The position numbers and the translations under genes were made by a program. The notes below the pieces were generated by a model. The model saw nothing but the letters and a program-made list of their open reading frames with translations, searched no databases and had not been told where the DNA came from. Shown here one piece after another: positions 6,591 through 10,495 of a stretch of DNA of 10,495 nt (position 1 is the first letter of the stretch; each line of letters starts with the position of its first letter). This DNA is from an uncultured Prevotella sp. (GTDB lineage: Bacteria > Bacteroidota > Bacteroidia > Bacteroidales > Bacteroidaceae), in the NCBI GenBank assembly GCA_937892695.1, contig CALBJK010000206.1, forward strand, positions 1-10,495. The letters run 5' to 3'.

Positions 6591-9500
6591 TTAGAATGTC
6601 ACCTGTAGTCCTACATTGAATGAGCGCACGGGTGGGAAGCTGCCCCAGTCGTTGCCCTGATCGAGCACACCACCGCTGATTTCAGGGTCGTAGCCCTTAT
6701 ACTCGGTAAAGGTGAGCAGATTCTGTCCCTGCACATAGACACGTGCCGATGTTATGCCGATAACCTTGGCTACGGCAGAGGGTAGAGTGTAGCCGAGCTG
6801 CAGGTTCTTCAGACGGAAGAACGAGCCGTTCTCAAGGAACGAGTCGATGTTGGCCTTGTTGTTATTGGTAGAACCGGCATACATGCGCGGTGCTTCGTTC
6901 GTGGGGTTGTCCCAAGTCCAAGGATAAACGTCGGCGGGAATGTTGTCGACATTGAAGTTCATCAGGCTGACGCGCTGTGCGTTGAATATCTTGTTGCCGA
7001 AACGTCCGCTCCAGAACATCGTGAAGTCGAAGTCGCGCCATCCGAGGTTGATATTCAGTCCGGCCTCAAACTTAGGTAGCGGCGAACCGCTCCACTGGCG
7101 GTCGTCATCGTTGATCTGTCCGTCGTGGTTGGCATCGACAAAGCGTATGTCGCCGGGCTGGGCGTTGGGCTGTATCACCTTCACTTTGCCGTCTACAACG
7201 GTTGTGTGGTCGAACACCTCGTCCATGCTCTGGAATATTCCGTCAGTATGGATGACATAGAAGTCGCCGATTGAGCGTCCTACCTCAGTACGGTTGACGT
7301 TGCCCCATCCGGCCTCGCGGAAGCTCTCGCCCAGACGCAGCACCTTGTTGCGCACGGTCGAAACGTTGGCGGTCACACCGTAGGAGAAGTCTCCCTTCTT
7401 GTCTTTCCATCCGAGGGTGAGGTCTACGCCACGGTTGCGCATCTTGCCGTAGTTGGTCCACTTCGAGTCTACACCCGTAGCCCATGCCTGGGGCAGATTG
7501 ACGAGCAGGTCGGACGATATAGAATTGTACCACTCGAACGAGCCGAACAGACGGTCGTTGAGCAGAGTGAAGTCGAGACCTATATTAAAGGTAGCCTTCT
7601 TTTCCCAACCAAGATTAGGATTGACGGCTCCGCTTTGGGTAGCTCCCTGGTTGAGAGTCTCGCTGCCCTCGGGGCCGAAGACGGCGTAGAATCCCTCGTA
7701 AGGCCCGCTATGGTCGATGTCAGGAATATAATCATAGTTGCCCAAAGCCGACATGTCGCCTATCACGCCGTAGCTGGTGCGGAGCTTGAGCTGTGACACG
7801 TAGTCCTGAAGAGGCTCGAAGAACGATTCCTTGTCGATACGCCATCCCAAAGATGCCGACGGGAACGTACCACGACGTTTGGCCGGTCCGAACTTAGAGC
7901 TGCCGTCGCTACGCAGATTGAACTGGAAGAGATAGCGGTCGGCGTAGTTGTAGTTGAGACGGAACAGATAAGAAATGAGCCGCTGTTCCTGGTGTGAACC
8001 CCACATGTTGTTCTGTTTGCCAACAAGGTCGATCTGCTCCAGACCCGGCACTTTCTGGTCGTAGCCTTCAGCCTTGAGGTAGTACCACTTGACATCTTCA
8101 ACAGTGAAACCTCCCATAGCCTCGAAGTTGTGATGACCGAAGCTCTGTTTCCATGTCAGAGTATGCTCCATGAGCAGCGACAGACGTTCGTCGCGGGTGT
8201 CGTCGAGCACGTTCTGGAACTTTGTTTCGGCCGAAGCTATACGCAGGGTATAGCCTTTGTCAAAGTATTTCATGCGCCCGTGCCAGAAGTCGACACCGAG
8301 GTTGAGCTTATACGTAAGAGGTTTGATAGGCTGCAGTTCGAGGAACATGTTGCCGAGCACACGATAGTTTACCTGACGGTTGTCGTAGCGTTCCTGATTG
8401 GCCACGGCGTTGTAAGCGTAGGTCGGGAAGGCGTTAGAGCCATAGCCGTAGCCTCCGCGTCCTGACGGCTCGTTGGGGTCGCGCACTGGAATTACCGGCG
8501 GAGTGTACAGAGCGTTGGTAAACGAGCTCTGTCCCGAGTTGGTGTATTTCTGGTCAGTGACAGAGAGTGTCAGATTCTCGCCCACGCGCAGTATGCCTTT
8601 GCGGCCTTCGCTGTTGACACGGAACGTGAACCGGTCATACTTAGGACCTATCAGCACGCCCTTCTGTTTATAGTAGCCTGCGCCCACCATGAGCGAAGTC
8701 TTGTCCGTACCCTGAGCGTAGGACACGTTGTAGTCCTGGGTGATACCGGTCTGGAAGATAGCGTCCTGCCAGTCGGTGTCGGGCACCTTCATTCCCGGTA
8801 CAAGACCGTACAGCGTTGCCGGCCATGCCTTGCGGGCGTTGAGATAGGACTGTTCATTAATGGTAAGGAAGTCGAGCGCGTTCTTCATCTTTATCTTCTT
8901 GCCTATCGACTGTACGCCGAAGTTGGCCGAAGCAGTGATGTCGGTGCGTCCGGCACGTCCTTTCTTGGTAGTGATGAGAATCACACCGTTGGCACCACGC
9001 GAACCGTAGATGGCCGTTGCCGATGCATCCTTGAGCACGTTCATCGACTCTATGTCGTTGGGGTTGAGATGGTTGACATCGTTGACGATGAGTCCGTCGA
9101 CTACATAAAGCGGAGCCGAAGCCGAGAACGACCCTATACCGCGTATGCGTATAGAAGGAATAGAACCAGGGTCGCCGTTGCTCTGTACGCTCACACCGGC
9201 CACCTGGCCTTCGAGCAACTCGGCTATGCTGCTAGTAGCGAGCTTCTTGGCGTTGCTCATGTCTACTACCGACACGGCACCAGTGAGGTCGGCCTTGCGT
9301 TGTGTGCCGTATCCGATTACGACCACATCGTCGAGACTCTTCGAGCCGGAAGACATGCGGACATTGATGTTGCGCTTCGCGCCCACGATAACCGTGTAAG
9401 GGTCGAAGCCGATATAGGTGAATTCCAGACGGTCGCTTTCGGCCACATTGATGGAGTAGCGTCCGTCTATGTCGGTCACAGCAGCTGTGCCGGCCTTCTG

Positions 9501-9659
9501 TGCCTTCACACTGACACCTGTCAGCGGTTCGCCGTTACCTGCGTCGGTCACGATGCCCGTGACGGTCTGGGCTGCCATAAGTAACGGCAGACATAGCATG
9601 GCCACCAGCAAGACAACCTTGCAGATTAATGGAGATTGGTAATGATTATTTTTATACAT
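6591..9659 (-). CDS. susC: SusC/RagA-family TonB-linked outer-membrane transporter
   Basis: A 1022-residue TonB-dependent transporter of normal SusC length. I chose the Met at 9659 because it is followed by a signal peptide (Lys/Asn-rich start, hydrophobic core, L-M-A-A before Gln31). The in-frame Met at 9716 would place 19 charged residues before it. Domains: carboxypeptidase-D regulatory-like (about 32-101, with D-I-D-G-R-Y-S-I); TonB-box region S-L-D-D-V-V-V-I-G-Y-G (108-118); plug with L-Y-V-V-D-G (184-189) and S-R-G-A-N-G-V-I-L-I-T-T-K-K-G (220-234); then a beta-barrel ending in a terminal Phe (V-G-L-Q-V-T-F), the usual outer-membrane signal. It imports oligosaccharides, or sometimes peptides, with its SusD partner, powered by TonB. 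It heads the operon. The symbol is for the family, not for starch specificity. Confidence 0.95.
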   Translation of the reverse strand: MYKNNHYQSPLICKVVLLVAMLCLPLLMAAQTVTGIVTDAGNGEPLTGVSVKAQKAGTAAVTDIDGRYSINVAESDRLEFTYIGFDPYTVIVGAKRNINVRMSSGSKSLDDVVVIGYGTQRKADLTGAVSVVDMSNAKKLATSSIAELLEGQVAGVSVQSNGDPGSIPSIRIRGIGSFSASAPLYVVDGLIVNDVNHLNPNDIESMNVLKDASATAIYGSRGANGVILITTKKGRAGRTDITASANFGVQSIGKKIKMKNALDFLTINEQSYLNARKAWPATLYGLVPGMKVPDTDWQDAIFQTGITQDYNVSYAQGTDKTSLMVGAGYYKQKGVLIGPKYDRFTFRVNSEGRKGILRVGENLTLSVTDQKYTNSGQSSFTNALYTPPVIPVRDPNEPSGRGGYGYGSNAFPTYAYNAVANQERYDNRQVNYRVLGNMFLELQPIKPLTYKLNLGVDFWHGRMKYFDKGYTLRIASAETKFQNVLDDTRDERLSLLMEHTLTWKQSFGHHNFEAMGGFTVEDVKWYYLKAEGYDQKVPGLEQIDLVGKQNNMWGSHQEQRLISYLFRLNYNYADRYLFQFNLRSDGSSKFGPAKRRGTFPSASLGWRIDKESFFEPLQDYVSQLKLRTSYGVIGDMSALGNYDYIPDIDHSGPYEGFYAVFGPEGSETLNQGATQSGAVNPNLGWEKKATFNIGLDFTLLNDRLFGSFEWYNSISSDLLVNLPQAWATGVDSKWTNYGKMRNRGVDLTLGWKDKKGDFSYGVTANVSTVRNKVLRLGESFREAGWGNVNRTEVGRSIGDFYVIHTDGIFQSMDEVFDHTTVVDGKVKVIQPNAQPGDIRFVDANHDGQINDDDRQWSGSPLPKFEAGLNINLGWRDFDFTMFWSGRFGNKIFNAQRVSLMNFNVDNIPADVYPWTWDNPTNEAPRMYAGSTNNNKANIDSFLENGSFFRLKNLQLGYTLPSAVAKVIGITSARVYVQGQNLLTFTEYKGYDPEISGGVLDQGNDWGSFPPVRSFNVGLQVTF

Positions 9660-9829
9660 ATTTATAATATTTGATTTGTTTACGTCAGTAGGTTCTGCTT
9701 CCGGGCAATGCCTCAATGCTGTGCATCATGGTGTTTTGGAAGAACATAGCCTTGTATGTTATTACTGCTTAGTGAGTCACTTCTATTTAGGCGAGGTCAC
9801 GAATTGGTCAGTAGCTTGATTTACAATTG

Positions 9830-9860
9830 CAAAAATAAGAAAATAGCATATTTGTGCATA
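9830..9860 (-). promoter_or_regulatory. Candidate promoter of the susC operon
   Basis: On the minus strand, TATTTTTG (plus-strand 9830-9837) fits the Bacteroidetes -7 consensus TAnnTTTG. The -33 element expected about 20 bases upstream is weak or absent, which would suit a promoter needing an activator. The predicted transcript start near 9823 gives a leader of about 160 bases before the ATG at 9659. The surrounding AT-rich sequence raises the chance of a fortuitous match. Confidence 0.45.
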
Positions 9861-9875
9861 CCACAATCGGACACT

Positions 9876-9918
9876 AACATGCAACATTCGAACCAACGCC
9901 GCGTTTTGTTGGAACATT
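9876..9918. promoter_or_regulatory. Possible operator region upstream of the susC promoter
   Basis: AACAT occurs at 9876-9880, 9883-9887 and 9913-9917, extended to AACATT in the last two. A short inverted pair, CCAAC (9893-9897) and GTTGG (9908-9912), lies between the second and third copies. The block sits about 40-80 bases upstream of the candidate -7 element, where an activator could bind. No regulator family can be assigned, and repeats this short may be chance. Confidence 0.2.
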
Positions 9919-9981
9919 TCTATAACTCGTATATGAATGTCAGCATTATGCCAACGTCAAATAGAAATGCCACCCACCCCA

Positions 9982-10091
9982 GTAGAGACGCCACTTTGGT
10001 GCGTCTCACAAACGGAATGCCATCCTGATTTATTCTTGAGCATAACCTGGGTAATGCCCATTGAGGAGACGCACCGGAGTGACGTCTCTAC
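9982..10091. repeat. Pair of mutually inverted 26-bp palindromes (REP-like)
   Basis: The 26-base segments 9982-10007 and 10066-10091 are inverted copies of each other with about three differences. Each is also internally near-palindromic: GAGACGC or a close variant at one end, GCGTCTC or a variant at the other. They are separated by 58 bases. The whole unit can fold as two separate hairpins or as one long stem. This is the layout of REP/BIME-type extragenic repeats or of a small non-autonomous element's ends. No flanking target duplication was identified by eye. Confidence 0.65.
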
Positions 10092-10201
10092 GCTGATGCC
10101 CGAAAGTGAATGTCTGGCGGATGTAGCAGACTGATTCAACTTGTATTGGACTATTGGTAACATGCGGACATTCATTTTTCGATAAATAGTATTAGTTGTA
10201 G

Positions 10202-10222
10202 GGAAGCACGGCTCGTGCTTCC
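10202..10222. repeat. Perfect 9-bp-arm hairpin
   Basis: GGAAGCACG (10202-10210) and CGTGCTTCC (10214-10222) are perfect inverted copies around a GCT loop. No T-run follows on either strand, so it is not a standard terminator. It resembles short palindromic intergenic repeats and lies about 110 bases from the paired palindromes. It may belong to the same kind of repeat cluster. Confidence 0.55.
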
Positions 10223-10421
10223 GATATCCGCAAATCAGCCCAGACTTAAATCCTTCAGAAAATTCCATTTGTCCACATTATTAACAGAGCCGTAATCAAG
10301 AATTTAAACTGTATGGATTGTTCTTTTTCGGAACAAGATCATTTTCCTCTAAAATTTTTGGCACAGTTTTTTACTTCACTGATTATCAACGTATTACGAT
10401 AACAGCCATTTTACGTTCCAG

Positions 10422-10476
10422 AATGCGGCATTTCATCTTCTGATATGCCGCATTTCAGACGTTAATATACGGCATA
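10422..10476. repeat. CGGCAT inverted repeat with a third copy
   Basis: AATGCGGCAT (10422-10431) and ATGCCGCATT (10445-10454) are perfect 10-base inverted arms around a 13-base loop. A third related copy, TATACGGCATAT, lies at about 10467-10476 and is itself close to palindromic. ACGT occurs outside both arms (10413-10416 and 10459-10462). This could be a cluster of dimeric regulator sites or a transcribed hairpin belonging to a gene beyond the right edge. No U-run follows. Confidence 0.45.
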
Positions 10477-10495
10477 TTGGAGCGTGAAAACAGGC

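Larger units (their letters stand above)
9660..10495. other. 836-bp region upstream of susC without a supported gene
   Basis: I see no protein with recognisable features on either strand. The longest open frame (minus, 9957-10268) merely runs through palindromic repeats. Contents: the probable susC leader and promoter (9660-9860), a possible operator region (about 9876-9918), mutually inverted palindromes (9982-10091), a perfect hairpin (10202-10222), an AT-rich stretch with a weak sigma-54-like motif near 10359-10374, and a CGGCAT inverted repeat near the right edge. A gene beginning or ending just outside the right edge cannot be excluded. Confidence 0.65.

Noticed and set aside
9069..9584. 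Plus-strand open frame (171 codons) opposite the susC plug region
   Set aside because: Antisense to the conserved plug and carboxypeptidase-like domains; no recognisable protein features.
9660..9716. N-terminal extension of susC to the Met at 9716
   Set aside because: The 19 extra residues are charged and would precede an otherwise standard signal peptide starting at 9659.
9756..10028. Plus-strand open frame of 90 codons in the susC upstream region
   Set aside because: It crosses the candidate promoter and the first palindrome, has no domain features, and starts inside the susC leader.
9957..10268. Minus-strand open frame of 103 codons upstream of susC
   Set aside because: Its codons run through both palindromes and the small hairpin, so the frame reflects the repeats. 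No signal peptide, motif or promoter supports it.
10318..10336. TTGTTC/GAACAA hairpin as a terminator
   Set aside because: Six weak AT-rich pairs without a following U-run on either strand; likely chance in an AT-rich region.

Overview
The window looks like Bacteroidales chromosomal DNA, most like Prevotella or a close relative. The evidence is an adjacent SusC/SusD pair, two proteins with type IX secretion (T9SS) type A C-terminal sorting domains, A-rich leaders without Shine-Dalgarno sites before the start codons, and TAnnTTTG-type -7 promoter elements. The genus is inferred from protein style only. All six supported genes lie on the minus strand, so transcription runs from high to low coordinates.

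Layout, in transcription order. The stretch 10495-9660 has no supported gene. It holds a CGGCAT-motif inverted repeat (about 10422-10476), a perfect small hairpin (10202-10222), a pair of mutually inverted palindromes (9982-10091) and the probable susC promoter and leader. Next come a SusC-like TonB-dependent transporter (9659-6591), a SusD-like lipoprotein (6583-4988) and a lipoprotein resembling a five-bladed GH43-type propeller but apparently lacking its catalytic motifs (4870-3800). After a hairpin comes a T9SS-exported protein with seven FG-GAP/VCBS-type calcium loops and a fibronectin-like domain (3611-1701), closed by a very long intrinsic terminator (1607-1676). A second unit starts from its own promoter near 1500. 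It encodes a small SprB/PKD-like protein with a T9SS sorting domain (1371-784) and a secreted Ig/FN3-like protein that runs off the left edge (711-1).

How the genes may work together. SusC and SusD form the outer-membrane glycan (or other nutrient) uptake complex. The next two products would sit on the cell surface and probably bind or present the ligand. No recognisable intact glycoside hydrolase, polysaccharide lyase, inner-membrane transporter or regulator lies in the window, so the substrate cannot be named and the locus may be incomplete. Short hairpins lie in the spacers after susD, after the GH43-like gene and after the SprB-like gene, and may set the relative expression of the genes.

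I see no RNA genes, transposases, CRISPR arrays or phage genes. The most interesting items are the apparently dead GH43-like protein in the SusE position, the T9SS-exported calcium-loop propeller in the same cluster, and the repeat-rich region upstream of susC.
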